From Verrucomicrobium sp. BvORR034 (GTDB lineage: Bacteria > Verrucomicrobiota > Verrucomicrobiia > Verrucomicrobiales > Verrucomicrobiaceae): 60,107 nucleotides of DNA. The DNA lies in assembly GCF_000739635.1 (NCBI RefSeq), contig NZ_BATQ01000130.1, positions 1-60,107 on the forward strand, read 5' to 3'. A program made the translations under genes and the position numbers. This document shows, piece after piece, positions 25,940-34,693 of the stretch. The notes under the pieces were generated by a model. The model was given only the letters and a program-made list of their open reading frames with translations, did no database searches and had not been told where the DNA came from. Numbering within the stretch: position 1 is the first letter of the stretch; every line of letters starts with the position of its first letter.

Positions 25940-28290
25940 CGGGACGTCGGCTTGTCCGTGAGCTCCAGCACCGCCAGCGACTCAGCATCGTCACGGTAAC
26001 GGCCGTTGCTAGTCAGGATGAAGGGCAGATAGCTTCCGCCGGTCCCTGTCTCGTTGGCCTGCCAGAGGGAGAACTGGGTGTTGACGCCGACCTGGCTGTT
26101 GCCATTCCCCATGGCCCACTCATGCAGATACAGATAAGACCGCGGGACCGTCATGGTGAATCTCCTTGAACCATCCGGGCGGCTTGTCAGACGGGCTTTC
26201 ACCGCCTTCTCGTCGAAGAACATGCCATATCCCGTGCCAAACACCCATGGAGGCAGAGGCCCAACTTTGGCGTCGCCGTCAGCAGCCGCGGCCGCCACCC
26301 GGATGACATCCGTGGTGCCGTGCATGAGCCGTTTGCCATAGCTGCGAGCATCGAGGTTCAAATCCACCTGCAAGGCCCCACCACCACCGGGATTGTCCTG
26401 CAGATTCAGGCCAAAGACATCCCAGGTCAGATAGAGGGCGTTCGAGTCCGCATCCGCACGGAAGGCCACACTCGGAGCCGCAGGTCCCGGCGTCGGAGGC
26501 GTCACGACCTGGTCTCGCACGTAGGCCGCAGGGCTCAGCAACACCGTCGTATCCTTGAGCCCGAGATTGCGCACCAGCTCGATCTCGCGGTCAAACTTCA
26601 AGACTTGTCCGCCAACGCTCACGGTCACGGCCAGGGTGCCTTTCTGGCGGCCTGGGGCATTGATCCCCGTCGGCAGCCTGACCGGGATGGCCAGGGGAGA
26701 CTCACCTTTAGGAGCCGCCTTGAAGGCACCGCCCCAAGCCTGCCCAAACCACTTGGCCTCCCACTTCCCGTCCACTGGCTGGGCACTCGTGTTGATGAGA
26801 CGGCCAGTGAGCTCTGCGATATTTTCTTGATTGTAGAGTACCCCTGTGTTCCACACCAACGCCACAGGCGTCATCGTGGCCCGGACCACTTCGATCCGGA
26901 CAGTGTCACCGCTCGTAATAACCACCGGCAGGCGGAGGTAGTAGTCCTGACTGGGGAGCAGATCCATCCGACCTCCACCCGAGGCGGGATCAGGAGCGGC
27001 GCTCCGTTCGTAGGTGATGTTTACCATCGCCTTTATGCCAGCTTTCAAGGTCACACGTGAGGGGGCATCCAGCGGACGCAGGCTAGAAGTGACCAATGGC
27101 AGGACTGTGTAGCTCCGCTCTTCCTGGGTCGGGTTCTCCAGGCGATAGGCCAGCTCGCACTTGCCGCCGCTCACCAGATTCGCCGTGGCACCGCCCACTT
27201 CCCAAGGCACCGGCCGGGGCCCGTTTAGAAGCTCGGCAAACACCCTCTTGCCCAGGGCCCGCTGGGTGACGCTGTTTGGATGCAGCCAGTCTGGAGGATT
27301 TACCATCTGGAAGCGCTGCTTCATCGCATCCACCACCTGCTGGAAAAGTCGCATCGCGATCTTGTCCGGATCAGGATCGTAGTCCTTGGCCACAGGGTTC
27401 TCCACCTTGGGCGCTGGAAGCGGTGGGGGCGGCGGATTGCCATCCAGGGTCGGCACGGGTGGCACCACGGCAGGCGGCGTGGGGGCCGCTGGCGCAGCTG
27501 CCCCAGGATTGCCCGCCGCTGAGGGATCCGTCTTGGGCTTTTTGGGTGGTGCCAGCGGAGACTTCCGGTCATCCACCTTGAGCAGCCAGGAGAGATCTCC
27601 GAGGTCTGCGAAGAATACCCCGTTGGCATCTGCCACCTCCCGCATCACATCGGCGTAAGGCCGGGTATGGGCCAGTCCCTGCTCAGGGACGTCACTCATG
27701 ATGACGGTGGGGCCACAGAGAATCAGGTCTGACTTCTCAGCCGCGACCAGATTCACCACCTGCTGCACGTAGCTCCGGTACACTTCCAGGGGAAGTCCAG
27801 AGTTGGCATCATTGATGCCGTAGCTCACGATCACGATGTCAGGCTTGTTTTCAAAAGCCACCGTGGTGAGAGGTTGGGTGGCGTGCAGCATGAGACGACC
27901 GCCGCGGGAGAAATTCTGAAGAGTAATCTCCGGTCCTTGCAGGGAGTGCAGCTTCTCCGGCTGCCCCTTGGGAGGACGAATGAGGCGGACACCGCCCGTG
28001 TAGGCGAACTGGTCCGCCAGCTCCTGGAGGAACACGCCGCTCCATGCTTTCAGGGCATTGCCATTGTCGGCATCGTTGCTTTGCATGTTCATCACACTGT
28101 CGCCGATACAGATCGCGTGGACGGGCTGACGGCGCAGCATCTTGGCGTAGGCACGGGGTACGAACTTTCGCAGCCGCACCTCCTGCTCCATGGTGAGGTC
28201 ATAACTGGCGGCCTGGAGACCCTGGGTGGCCAGCAGGGCAAAACAAACAACCAGACGGATGAGGGAAGTTGCCATTGGGGGGGTGGTCAT
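25918..28290 (-). CDS. Large secreted SGNH-hydrolase-like protein
   Basis: 790 residues from ATG 28290; ATG 28275 gives a cleaner signal peptide (MATSLIRLVVCFALLATQGL). The SGNH catalytic blocks appear in order: block I CIGDSVMN (Ser), block III SYGINDAN (Gly/Asn) and block V PDWLHPN (Asp-His). Between blocks III and V lies a Pro/Ala-rich insert of about 60 residues (PPKKPKTDPSAAG, PPPPPLPAPK), which is odd inside a catalytic domain. The C-terminal 400 residues are beta-rich and lack motifs I recognise; they end in a strand-like TSRWTVRFY. The role is likely extracellular esterase or deacetylase on polysaccharide. It overlaps the ABC exporter start by 22 bp. Confidence 0.85.
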   Translation of the reverse strand: MTTPPMATSLIRLVVCFALLATQGLQAASYDLTMEQEVRLRKFVPRAYAKMLRRQPVHAICIGDSVMNMQSNDADNGNALKAWSGVFLQELADQFAYTGGVRLIRPPKGQPEKLHSLQGPEITLQNFSRGGRLMLHATQPLTTVAFENKPDIVIVSYGINDANSGLPLEVYRSYVQQVVNLVAAEKSDLILCGPTVIMSDVPEQGLAHTRPYADVMREVADANGVFFADLGDLSWLLKVDDRKSPLAPPKKPKTDPSAAGNPGAAAPAAPTPPAVVPPVPTLDGNPPPPPLPAPKVENPVAKDYDPDPDKIAMRLFQQVVDAMKQRFQMVNPPDWLHPNSVTQRALGKRVFAELLNGPRPVPWEVGGATANLVSGGKCELAYRLENPTQEERSYTVLPLVTSSLRPLDAPSRVTLKAGIKAMVNITYERSAAPDPASGGGRMDLLPSQDYYLRLPVVITSGDTVRIEVVRATMTPVALVWNTGVLYNQENIAELTGRLINTSAQPVDGKWEAKWFGQAWGGAFKAAPKGESPLAIPVRLPTGINAPGRQKGTLAVTVSVGGQVLKFDREIELVRNLGLKDTTVLLSPAAYVRDQVVTPPTPGPAAPSVAFRADADSNALYLTWDVFGLNLQDNPGGGGALQVDLNLDARSYGKRLMHGTTDVIRVAAAAADGDAKVGPLPPWVFGTGYGMFFDEKAVKARLTSRPDGSRRFTMTVPRSYLYLHEWAMGNGNSQVGVNTQFSLWQANETGTGGSYLPFILTSNGRYRDDAESLAVLELTDKPTSRWTVRFY

Positions 28291-28409
28291 CGGGAACAGG
28301 CTATTTCCACCATGGGCGCGGCATTTCCAGCACGAAATCACACCCCGCCCGCCAGTCGAATTGCAGCGTACTTGGCAATAAAGGCCTTTCACGCTAGTCT
28401 CCTGCCCTG

Positions 28410-28973
28410 ATGAAAAATGTCCTCCTAGGTGTCACCGGCTCCATCGCCGCCTACAAGGCCGCAGATCTCGCCAGCCAGCTCGTGAAGCGAGGCTGCACGG
28501 TCACCTGCATCATGTCCGCGGGAGCGCAGGAATTCATCACTCCCCTGACCCTCCAGGTCCTGTCACGAAATCCGGTGGTGACGGGTCTGTTCGATGAAAA
28601 AGAAAGCTGGCGGCCGGGGCACATCCATCTGGCCGATCACGCGGACCTCCTCCTGATCGCCCCGGCCACGGCGAACACACTGGCTTCACTGGCCCACGGG
28701 TTCGCCAACGATGCCCTCTCCGCCATCGCCCTGGCCACCCTGGCACCCGTCCTCATCGCCCCCGCCATGAACGGCCACATGTGGTCCCACCCCGCCACCC
28801 AGCAGAATGTGAGCGTGCTGAAAACGCGCGGAGCCAAGTTTATCGGCCCGGATGAAGGCATGCTGGCCTGCGGCTACGAGGGTTCGGGCCGACTGTGGCC
28901 GGTGGAAGGCATCGTGGACCGCGCAATGAGCATGCTGGAGGCCAGATCCGCCTCCCTGCCGGTCGAGGAATGA
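28410..28973 (+). CDS. Phosphopantothenoylcysteine decarboxylase-type flavoprotein (CoaC domain)
   Basis: 187 residues, the length of a stand-alone CoaC/HFCD flavoprotein. Motifs: LLGVTGSIAAYKAADLASQL (FMN binding), the catalytic His in GHIHLADHADLLLIAPATANTLA, the family APAMNGHMW loop (PxMNxxMW, substrate binding) and GMLACGYEGSGRLWP (reducing-Cys flap). CoaC makes 4'-phosphopantetheine in coenzyme A synthesis. Most bacteria fuse it with CoaB synthetase, but here the frame stops at 187 residues and no CoaB is next to it. It could also be an EpiD-type peptidyl-cysteine decarboxylase; the motifs favour CoaC. Divergent from the SGNH gene across 119 bp. Confidence 0.93.
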   Translation: MKNVLLGVTGSIAAYKAADLASQLVKRGCTVTCIMSAGAQEFITPLTLQVLSRNPVVTGLFDEKESWRPGHIHLADHADLLLIAPATANTLASLAHGFANDALSAIALATLAPVLIAPAMNGHMWSHPATQQNVSVLKTRGAKFIGPDEGMLACGYEGSGRLWPVEGIVDRAMSMLEARSASLPVEE

Positions 28974-28987
28974 GCTCCGGCGAATAG

Positions 28988-30316
28988 TCAGCGCTCCACG
29001 GCTGGCACCGCTAGAACGGGAATCCGCGAGTGGGCAAGCACCGCCTGCGCCACGGATCCCAAGACGGCTGCCACCACACCTGTGTGCCCGCGGGTGCCCA
29101 TGCAGATGAGGTCCACGCGGCGGCGCTCCGCCTCTTCGCAGATCGCTGCGGCCACATCGTGACGGTGGACGGCTTTCAAGCCCACTTTCACCTGTCGTGA
29201 GGCCAGTTCCTTGGGCACTAGGGCCAGGAGACGGGCCTCCTCCGCCTCGGAGTGCGAGCTCCCATTCTCCAGAATCGCCACATCCCCCTTGCCAAGAGGA
29301 GCCACGTGAAAGAGGTGAATGCTGCCGCCATTTTCCAGTACACCGTAGGCGACTCGAAGCGCTGCGTTTCCGTTGGCAGAAAAGTCCGTCGCCACCAGCA
29401 CGCTGCGCACGGGTGAGACAGAAAACTCAGGGGTATAAGAGGCCAGAGGCACACACAACACGTTCCGAGCGGCCTGCCCAAGGACCCCACGGGAGAAAGA
29501 GGGTCCCCGCAGCCGTTGCAACCCATGCCACTGGTGTGCGCCGACCACCAGCAATCCGCTTGCCATTTCCTCCGCCAGTCGGACAAACTCGTAGTCGAGC
29601 CTGCCTCCCGTCCCACGCACATGCGCCCGCACGGGCACACCTTCCAGCAGGCCGCCGACCCGCTCCCAGAGATCGCGCTGGTGGCTTTCCATCGTTTCTT
29701 TCCATTCGGCATCCCCCTCCGGGTTACCCTCTTCGCCCCCCTGCCAGGGCCAGTCATGAGGCCACTCAATGAAGGCAGCGTCCACTTCGCAGGGGGCCAC
29801 TTTGGCCAGAGATTTGACAGCCAAAAGCGCGGCATCTGCCGTGATGGAGAAATCCACCCCACAGAGGACTTTCAGAGGAGCCCCCTCCTGCAGCCACTTC
29901 ATCAGTGGAGCAGGCTGCCTCACCACCAGCGTCGGCACTGGCACCGCCTCGGCCACGCGTTCAGCCACGTTTCCGGTAAGCCAACGGCCTGCCAACCCAC
30001 GACCGGCTGACCCCAACACCACCATCCGCGTGTTTTCCCGATGAGTGCCATGCACCACATCATCTACTGCCCTGCCAAAGTGCAGGTCCGTCTCCACCTC
30101 CGCGCCGTAGGCCCTCAACCTCGCGGCCTCTTCTTCCAGAGCGGCCTTTGCCCTCTCCTCAATCTGACTGATGACCGGCATTTCCACACTCACCACCGCA
30201 TCCGGGGCGCTGTGCTGGAGCTTGAGGGGCATTTTCATCCTGGCCGCGAGCAATGCGGCCACTTCCGCCGCCCGTTGGGCGGACTCCGAAAAATCCGTGG
30301 GACACAAGACATGCAT
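28988..30316 (-). CDS. Triple universal-stress-protein domain protein
   Basis: 442 residues from ATG 30316, which has a good GGGAGGA site eight bases upstream. Three UspA domains in tandem: the first begins MHVLCPTDFSESAQRAAEVA and ends with the ATP-binding GSAGRGLAGRWLTGNVAERV; the second begins LKVLCGVDFSITADAALLAV, but its matching loop (GAHQWHGLQRLRG) lacks the Gly-rich signature; the third begins RSVLVATDFSANGNAALRVA and ends GTRGHTGVVAAVLGSVAQAV. Usp proteins bind ATP and respond to starvation or oxidative stress. The degenerate middle domain may be structural. No membrane segments. Convergent with the CoaC-type gene, 14 bp apart. Confidence 0.93.
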   Translation of the reverse strand: MHVLCPTDFSESAQRAAEVAALLAARMKMPLKLQHSAPDAVVSVEMPVISQIEERAKAALEEEAARLRAYGAEVETDLHFGRAVDDVVHGTHRENTRMVVLGSAGRGLAGRWLTGNVAERVAEAVPVPTLVVRQPAPLMKWLQEGAPLKVLCGVDFSITADAALLAVKSLAKVAPCEVDAAFIEWPHDWPWQGGEEGNPEGDAEWKETMESHQRDLWERVGGLLEGVPVRAHVRGTGGRLDYEFVRLAEEMASGLLVVGAHQWHGLQRLRGPSFSRGVLGQAARNVLCVPLASYTPEFSVSPVRSVLVATDFSANGNAALRVAYGVLENGGSIHLFHVAPLGKGDVAILENGSSHSEAEEARLLALVPKELASRQVKVGLKAVHRHDVAAAICEEAERRRVDLICMGTRGHTGVVAAVLGSVAQAVLAHSRIPVLAVPAVER

Positions 30317-30513
30317 GGCGAACGTCCTCCCGGCAGTGACACTCACTCCCATTGTTGGTTCATCTATAGCATCGTATTCCCCCGCCTCGTCGGCTCGACG
30401 AATCCTGCGGATCGTCAGGCAGACATTGCGACTGATCCTCGGTCTCCCCGACCCCGGGATCGCGAGCAGAAAGGGTTATTTGACCAAACCAGAACTGTGC
30501 AACGGATGGCGAC

Positions 30514-30783
30514 TCAAGACGGAGCCGCACCGTCGCGCGGCCCATCTGCCAGGCCGAAATGCTTGTAAAACAAGGCCTCGCACTGTTTCAGCCCTTCCTC
30601 CGTCAACATCACGGATTTGGCCTTGTTCCGGGCATCGTAGATCAACCCCTTTTCACAGAGTCTATCCAACGATGCCCAATCAAACCCCTTCCAGGCCCGA
30701 GCATGGCCATGATGGGTGAGGCACATCAGGGCCAGCACGACCTCGTCAATTTTGCCTTCGTCGTAGTCCAATTCTTCTGACAT
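30514..30783 (-). CDS. DUF6429 family small protein
   Basis: 89 residues from ATG 30783, with a GGGAG ten bases before. The sequence KIDEVVLALMCLTHHGHARAWKGFDWASLDRLCEKGLIYDARNKAKSVMLTEEGLKQ matches the DUF6429 pattern I recall: a small winged-helix-like cytoplasmic protein of unknown role, common next to mobile genes but also in stable chromosomal places. It lies 28 bp downstream of the Tm-1-like gene on the same strand and may be co-transcribed. There is nothing to suggest a specific partner. Confidence 0.88.
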   Translation of the reverse strand: MSEELDYDEGKIDEVVLALMCLTHHGHARAWKGFDWASLDRLCEKGLIYDARNKAKSVMLTEEGLKQCEALFYKHFGLADGPRDGAAPS

Positions 30784-30811
30784 GGCTGCGATCTCCCGTC
30801 GTCGAATGATA

Positions 30812-32050
30812 CTAGGAAACCTGCTTGTACGCCGCAATATTCTTCAAAAGAGCTTCTGCTGCGGCTTCTGCAAACGCGGGATCATTGATCGTGGAGTCCA
30901 CCTCCAATACAGGAAGACCAGGGCGGGCATGCCGCTTGACCGCCTCGAACAAAGCCAGGTCTGACGCCGGTTCGTGGAAGGACCCACCTGCCGCACTGAT
31001 GACGCTCACCCCGCGCAACGGGAGCAACAGGGTCGCTGGAGCAGTGTAGGCATTCACCTTCTCAGCCAGGATCCGCCCCAACTCCGCATTTTCCTCTGCA
31101 TTCGTCCGCATCAGAGTGACCTGGGGATTGTGCTGGTAGAAGAGGCGTCCGGCGAATTTCGCCGGGACAGTGGCAGGTTCGCCAAAGTTCACCATGTCCA
31201 GGCAGCCAGGGGCCACCACCGCCGGGACCCCAGCTTTACCAGCCGCCTCCAGACGCGTGGGACCGGATCCCAGAATCCCCCCCACCAACTCGTCCGCCCA
31301 TTCTGTGGTGGTGACATCGAGGACGCCGCTGACGAGACCACTCTCAATGAGCGACTCCATGATGCGCCCACCCATGCCGGTGGAGTGAAACACCAGCACC
31401 TCGTACCCCGCATTCTCAAGGATCTGCTTGGCCGCGCTCACGCACTGCGTGGTATTGCCGAACATGGAAGCCACGATCAGAGGCTTCTCATCTGCCGCGG
31501 GTGGCACGACCTCCACCATGCCGCAGATGGCACCTGCCGCACGCGCCAGCAACACCCGGGAAAGGCGGTTCAGGCCCGACACGTCCACAATACTGGGGAA
31601 CATCACGATGTCCTTGGTCCCGACGTACGGAGCCACATTCCCCGCTGCCAGCGTGCTGACCATCACCTTGGGAAAGCCCACGGGAAGCGCCCGCATCGCG
31701 GCGGTGCCAATAGCAGTTCCACCACCTCCGCCTAGGGAAATAACCCCGTCGATTTTCCCAGCACTCACCAAGCCAGAAAGCAACTGGGCCGCCGCTCCCG
31801 CCATCGCTGTCACACTCTCGCCCCGGTCCTGCCGCGACTGTAGCCCCGGCAGATCCACTCCCCCAGCCGCAGCCACTTCTTCACGGCTGATGTCGGGCAC
31901 CACCTTGGGCGGCTCCAGCGAGCCCACATCAATCAACAAGACCCGGTGACCTTTGTCGAGAATGATGCCCGCTACGTAGGCATGCTCATCTCCTTTTGAA
32001 TCAAGAGTGCCGAGGACTGCGATCGTTTTGGGTGAGGACAGCGAAGACAT
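30812..32050 (-). CDS. Tm-1-like / UPF0261 ATP-binding protein
   Basis: 412 residues. The N-terminus SPKTIAVLGTLDSKGDEHAYVAGIILDKGHRVLLIDVG and the internal ISLGGGGGTAIGTAAMRALPVGFPKVMVSTLAAGN define UPF0261, whose plant member (Tm-1) is the tomato mosaic virus resistance protein. The Gly-rich loop binds ATP in Tm-1. The C-terminal part (CLDMVNFG, VNAYTAPATLLLPLRGVS, GGSFHEPASDLALFEAV) is also characteristic. In bacteria these genes often sit beside a PEP-hydrolase-like TIM-barrel gene or catabolic genes; here the neighbours are DUF6429 and a PEP-CTERM protein. The cytoplasmic function in bacteria is unknown. Confidence 0.92.
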   Translation of the reverse strand: MSSLSSPKTIAVLGTLDSKGDEHAYVAGIILDKGHRVLLIDVGSLEPPKVVPDISREEVAAAGGVDLPGLQSRQDRGESVTAMAGAAAQLLSGLVSAGKIDGVISLGGGGGTAIGTAAMRALPVGFPKVMVSTLAAGNVAPYVGTKDIVMFPSIVDVSGLNRLSRVLLARAAGAICGMVEVVPPAADEKPLIVASMFGNTTQCVSAAKQILENAGYEVLVFHSTGMGGRIMESLIESGLVSGVLDVTTTEWADELVGGILGSGPTRLEAAGKAGVPAVVAPGCLDMVNFGEPATVPAKFAGRLFYQHNPQVTLMRTNAEENAELGRILAEKVNAYTAPATLLLPLRGVSVISAAGGSFHEPASDLALFEAVKRHARPGLPVLEVDSTINDPAFAEAAAEALLKNIAAYKQVS

Positions 32051-32087
32051 CCTTCATCCATAGGCAAATCCGCGGGAAATTCGTACT

Positions 32088-32130
32088 CAAAAAACAAAAA
32101 AATGGATGCCAGTGTCCCGGCATCCATTTG
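32088..32130 (-). terminator. Terminator of the first PEP-CTERM gene
   Basis: On the minus strand an 11-bp stem (AAATGGATGCC / GGCATCCATTT, arms 32119-32129 and 32100-32110) with an eight-base loop is followed by a T-rich run (complement of 32088-32099). It lies 26 bp after the PEP-CTERM stop codon and 38 bp before the Tm-1-like start, so the two genes are separately transcribed. Confidence 0.9.
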
Positions 32131-32155
32131 AGAAGAGAAAAATTCCGACCGGGTC

Positions 32156-33040
32156 TCAGACGCGATTGCGACGGCGTACCAGGAAATAGATTCCCAAGCC
32201 CATCAAGGTGAGGCTGCCAGGTTCCGGCACCGGAGTCACCGCGAAGTTCGTGAACTCCATGACGGTTTGGTTCCCCGAGATGCCTCCCAGCGCATCGACA
32301 TCGGCGACAGCTGTGGCATCAAACCGGAACTCAAGCTGGTCCAGCGCCACCGGGGTGAAGAAGGTGAACTCGAAGTTTGTCAGGTCATTGCCCAGTTGCA
32401 AGAGGTCCAGAAGGTTGAGCGTGTTGGAACTGTTGATGTCCGTAAGCAGCACGCCATTGTTGTAGAGACGGAACCTCGCAGTGGACAGAGCGTCCAGATC
32501 TATTCCCGCGCCCCGGTCAATGGTGAACCCGATGGTGTAGGCTGTATTGGCTCCAAGAGAGAGGCCCGTGACGGTAGCCGTGGTGTCCCATTGGCTGATC
32601 AAACTAGCGCCCAATACCGAGTTCGTGAGGGCGTTGATGGTGGGATTCAAGAGCGCACCGACCCCCAGAGGATCATTGATCGTCGTGACAAGCTCACGGC
32701 CGAAGACCAAACTGTTGCCCGTTGTCTGGGTGAAAGTGGCCAACTGAACATCGACGGATGCGAGTCCCACATTGGCACCAATTTGCGCAAAGCCACCCGC
32801 TTGGTGATCCCAGTTCACGTTTCCATCCGTCTCAGCCCCTCCCAAGGCGGGATTGTAAAGCGCGTTTTCGACAGTCAGTGAAAGCAAGATGCTCGGATCT
32901 CCCGGCCTCCGCGCCGTGTAGTCCGGATCATAGAAGTCACTGGGATTGATGATCGATTGAGCTGACGCTGCCCCGGACAGCCCAAGCAGTACCGCGATCA
33001 CTGGAACCGCCCCGCGTTGGAAAAAAGATTTTGGAGTCAT
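32156..33040 (-). CDS. PEP-CTERM sorting-domain exoprotein
   Basis: 294 residues. A signal peptide (FFQRGAVPVIAVLLGLSGAASA) is followed by a beta-rich body. The C-terminus is VPEPGSLTLMGLGIYFLVRRRNRV: the PEP motif, one membrane helix and a basic tail, which is the PEP-CTERM signal recognised by exosortase. The protein should be cleaved by exosortase and released to the envelope or extracellular matrix. The body (DVQLATFTQTTGN, ALSTARFRLYNNGVLLTDIN) shows no catalytic motif; it may be a surface or matrix protein. The gene has its own terminator and a strong inverted repeat at 33087-33135 upstream of its start. Confidence 0.92.
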   Translation of the reverse strand: MTPKSFFQRGAVPVIAVLLGLSGAASAQSIINPSDFYDPDYTARRPGDPSILLSLTVENALYNPALGGAETDGNVNWDHQAGGFAQIGANVGLASVDVQLATFTQTTGNSLVFGRELVTTINDPLGVGALLNPTINALTNSVLGASLISQWDTTATVTGLSLGANTAYTIGFTIDRGAGIDLDALSTARFRLYNNGVLLTDINSSNTLNLLDLLQLGNDLTNFEFTFFTPVALDQLEFRFDATAVADVDALGGISGNQTVMEFTNFAVTPVPEPGSLTLMGLGIYFLVRRRNRV

Positions 33041-33086
33041 GACGCTGAATGGATGGAGGATTGACCGCCACCAGGGGAAAGCCCTG

Positions 33087-33135
33087 CATTAATGGCGCTA
33101 CTTTGCACGGCGGCATAATAGTAGCAAAATTAATG
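33087..33135. promoter_or_regulatory. Compound inverted repeat upstream of a PEP-CTERM gene
   Basis: Two 16-nt arms, 33087-33102 (CATTAAT-GGC-GCTACT) and 33120-33135 (AGTAGC-AAA-ATTAATG), are complementary except for their three central bases; 17 bp separate them. The element lies 47 bp before the start codon of the minus-strand PEP-CTERM gene, in the promoter or leader region. An operator for a dimeric regulator pair or a leader hairpin are both possible. A further perfect AT-rich palindrome (GAGTAAAA-AA-TTTTACTC) lies at 33218-33235. Confidence 0.55.
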
Positions 33136-33297
33136 TAAAAACAAGAACGTTTTCTAATGGAGCGATGTTTTTCTCATTACAACACCTTATAGATCACACA
33201 CTCTCAACAGCTTTCAAGAGTAAAAAATTTTACTCATCCATCGCGGAACTTTTCGGGATGGCCCCTCGCGCAAACCCGCTCGCAGCTCAAGGGGGAC

Positions 33298-34566
33298 TCA
33301 ACCCACGTAGGGAATCGTGAGCGGCCCTTGGGGCAATACTGCCACCCGCCCCAGCCCTCCCAAGCGATCAAGTTCCCGCTGCATGGCAGCGCCGATATCA
33401 GAACAGGGCATCAGATGAGCTGCTTCCACTAAATCCGGGGTCAAGCTGCTGTAGAGCAACACCCTAGCCCGTCTGGAAATGAGACTTTGAATCTGCGCCT
33501 GCCACTGCTCGGGGCGGACAATCCCAGGCCGGGCCAGCATCTCCAGGATCCCTTCTGGATTCCCGGCCTCACGGAGCAGCCTGTCATAAGGACTGCCAGA
33601 GGGAACACCCTCTCGGCACTCGCAGGCCAGGATCAAGAGTCCATCAGGCTTGAGGATGCGGGCCGCAGCACTCATCCCCTTTACCCCCTGGTACAGGTTC
33701 ATATCCAGCGGATAGCCGCTGTTCGAAGTGACGACGATATCGAAGAGCCCTTCCACCCGTTGCATCGCCGTGGAACGCACAAACTCACAACCTTCACGGT
33801 GTGCTTTGACAAGATCCCCCGCGAAAAAGCCGGTAATCTCCCTCTGCTCGTTCAGGGTGACGTTGATGAGAAAGCTTGGCCCCACCCAGGTGGCAATGTC
33901 ACGCATTTCGCACCAGATGGGATTCTGATCCAGTTCTCCAAACACGGCACCGGGATCCCCGATCATGCTGGCTCCGTGATTGCTCATCACCGTCTCCAAG
34001 CCTGCCACACCAGGCATGATGCCTTTGGGACCTCCACTAAAACCCGCAAAGAAATGAGGTTCTATGAATCCTGTAACAATGCGAACGTCTGCGCTGGCGA
34101 GATGCCGGTTGATAAGGGCCCTGGCTCCCCCGCGAGTCGCTCCAATTTCCACCATATCCTCCAGGGCATGACAGTCGTGGTTGATCACCCGATAGTCCCT
34201 GACCACTTCCGGAGTGAGCATTCCCTCCAATTCCTGTCGCGTGTTTCCCCGGTGCGTGCCCGTGGAATTGAGGAGAGTGATGGCCTCCCTTGCCACCCCG
34301 GCCGAGCGCAGCCAGTCCAGCAACCAGGGAATAATGCGGTCGTTGGGCGTGGCTCGTGTGATGTCTGTAAAAACGATACAAACCGAAGCCTCCGGAGTGA
34401 GCCACTCCCGTAGAGGCGCGCAGCCCGTTGGAGATGCCAATGCCTGCTCCATCCCCAGACGCTCATCCTGCAGACCGGGACGGTGCGAGGGCTCAATGAT
34501 CGTGACCCCCTTGTCAGGAAGGTCGAGGCCAAGCTTCCCTTCCCCATAGGCGAGCGAAATTCGCAT
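33298..34566 (-). CDS. LarA-family (nickel-pincer) racemase/epimerase
   Basis: 422 residues from ATG 34566 (MRISLAYGEGKLGLDLPD). Family motifs: VFTDITRATPN, the His in STGTHRGNTRQELEGML (about residue 105), INHDC, and the His-Lys block EPHFFAGFSGGPKGIMPG (about 168-185), corresponding to LarA residues that hold the nickel-pincer cofactor. LarA proteins racemise lactate or epimerise other 2-hydroxyacids, and many paralogues act on unknown substrates. The cofactor needs LarB, LarC and LarE; none is encoded here, so they would have to be elsewhere. Cytoplasmic. It stands between the two PEP-CTERM genes. Confidence 0.93.
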   Translation of the reverse strand: MRISLAYGEGKLGLDLPDKGVTIIEPSHRPGLQDERLGMEQALASPTGCAPLREWLTPEASVCIVFTDITRATPNDRIIPWLLDWLRSAGVAREAITLLNSTGTHRGNTRQELEGMLTPEVVRDYRVINHDCHALEDMVEIGATRGGARALINRHLASADVRIVTGFIEPHFFAGFSGGPKGIMPGVAGLETVMSNHGASMIGDPGAVFGELDQNPIWCEMRDIATWVGPSFLINVTLNEQREITGFFAGDLVKAHREGCEFVRSTAMQRVEGLFDIVVTSNSGYPLDMNLYQGVKGMSAAARILKPDGLLILACECREGVPSGSPYDRLLREAGNPEGILEMLARPGIVRPEQWQAQIQSLISRRARVLLYSSLTPDLVEAAHLMPCSDIGAAMQRELDRLGGLGRVAVLPQGPLTIPYVG

Positions 34567-34632
34567 GCCCCTTTTTCGCCAGATACTCACCGCACCACAA
34601 GCCCAAAGACCCGGGCGACGGGATGTTTGCCC

Positions 34633-34672
34633 CAAAAACAGAAACGCCTGGGCCACTCAGGGTGGGCCAGGC
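34633..34672 (-). terminator. Terminator of the second PEP-CTERM gene
   Basis: On the minus strand an 11-bp stem (arms 34662-34672 and 34646-34656, GCCTGGCCCAC against GTGGCCCAGGC, one mismatch) with a five-base loop is followed by TTTCTGTTTTT. It lies 22 bp after the stop codon of the upstream PEP-CTERM gene and 67 bp before the LarA-family start. Confidence 0.85.
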
Positions 34673-34693
34673 GCATAAACTTTTAGGCGGCGA

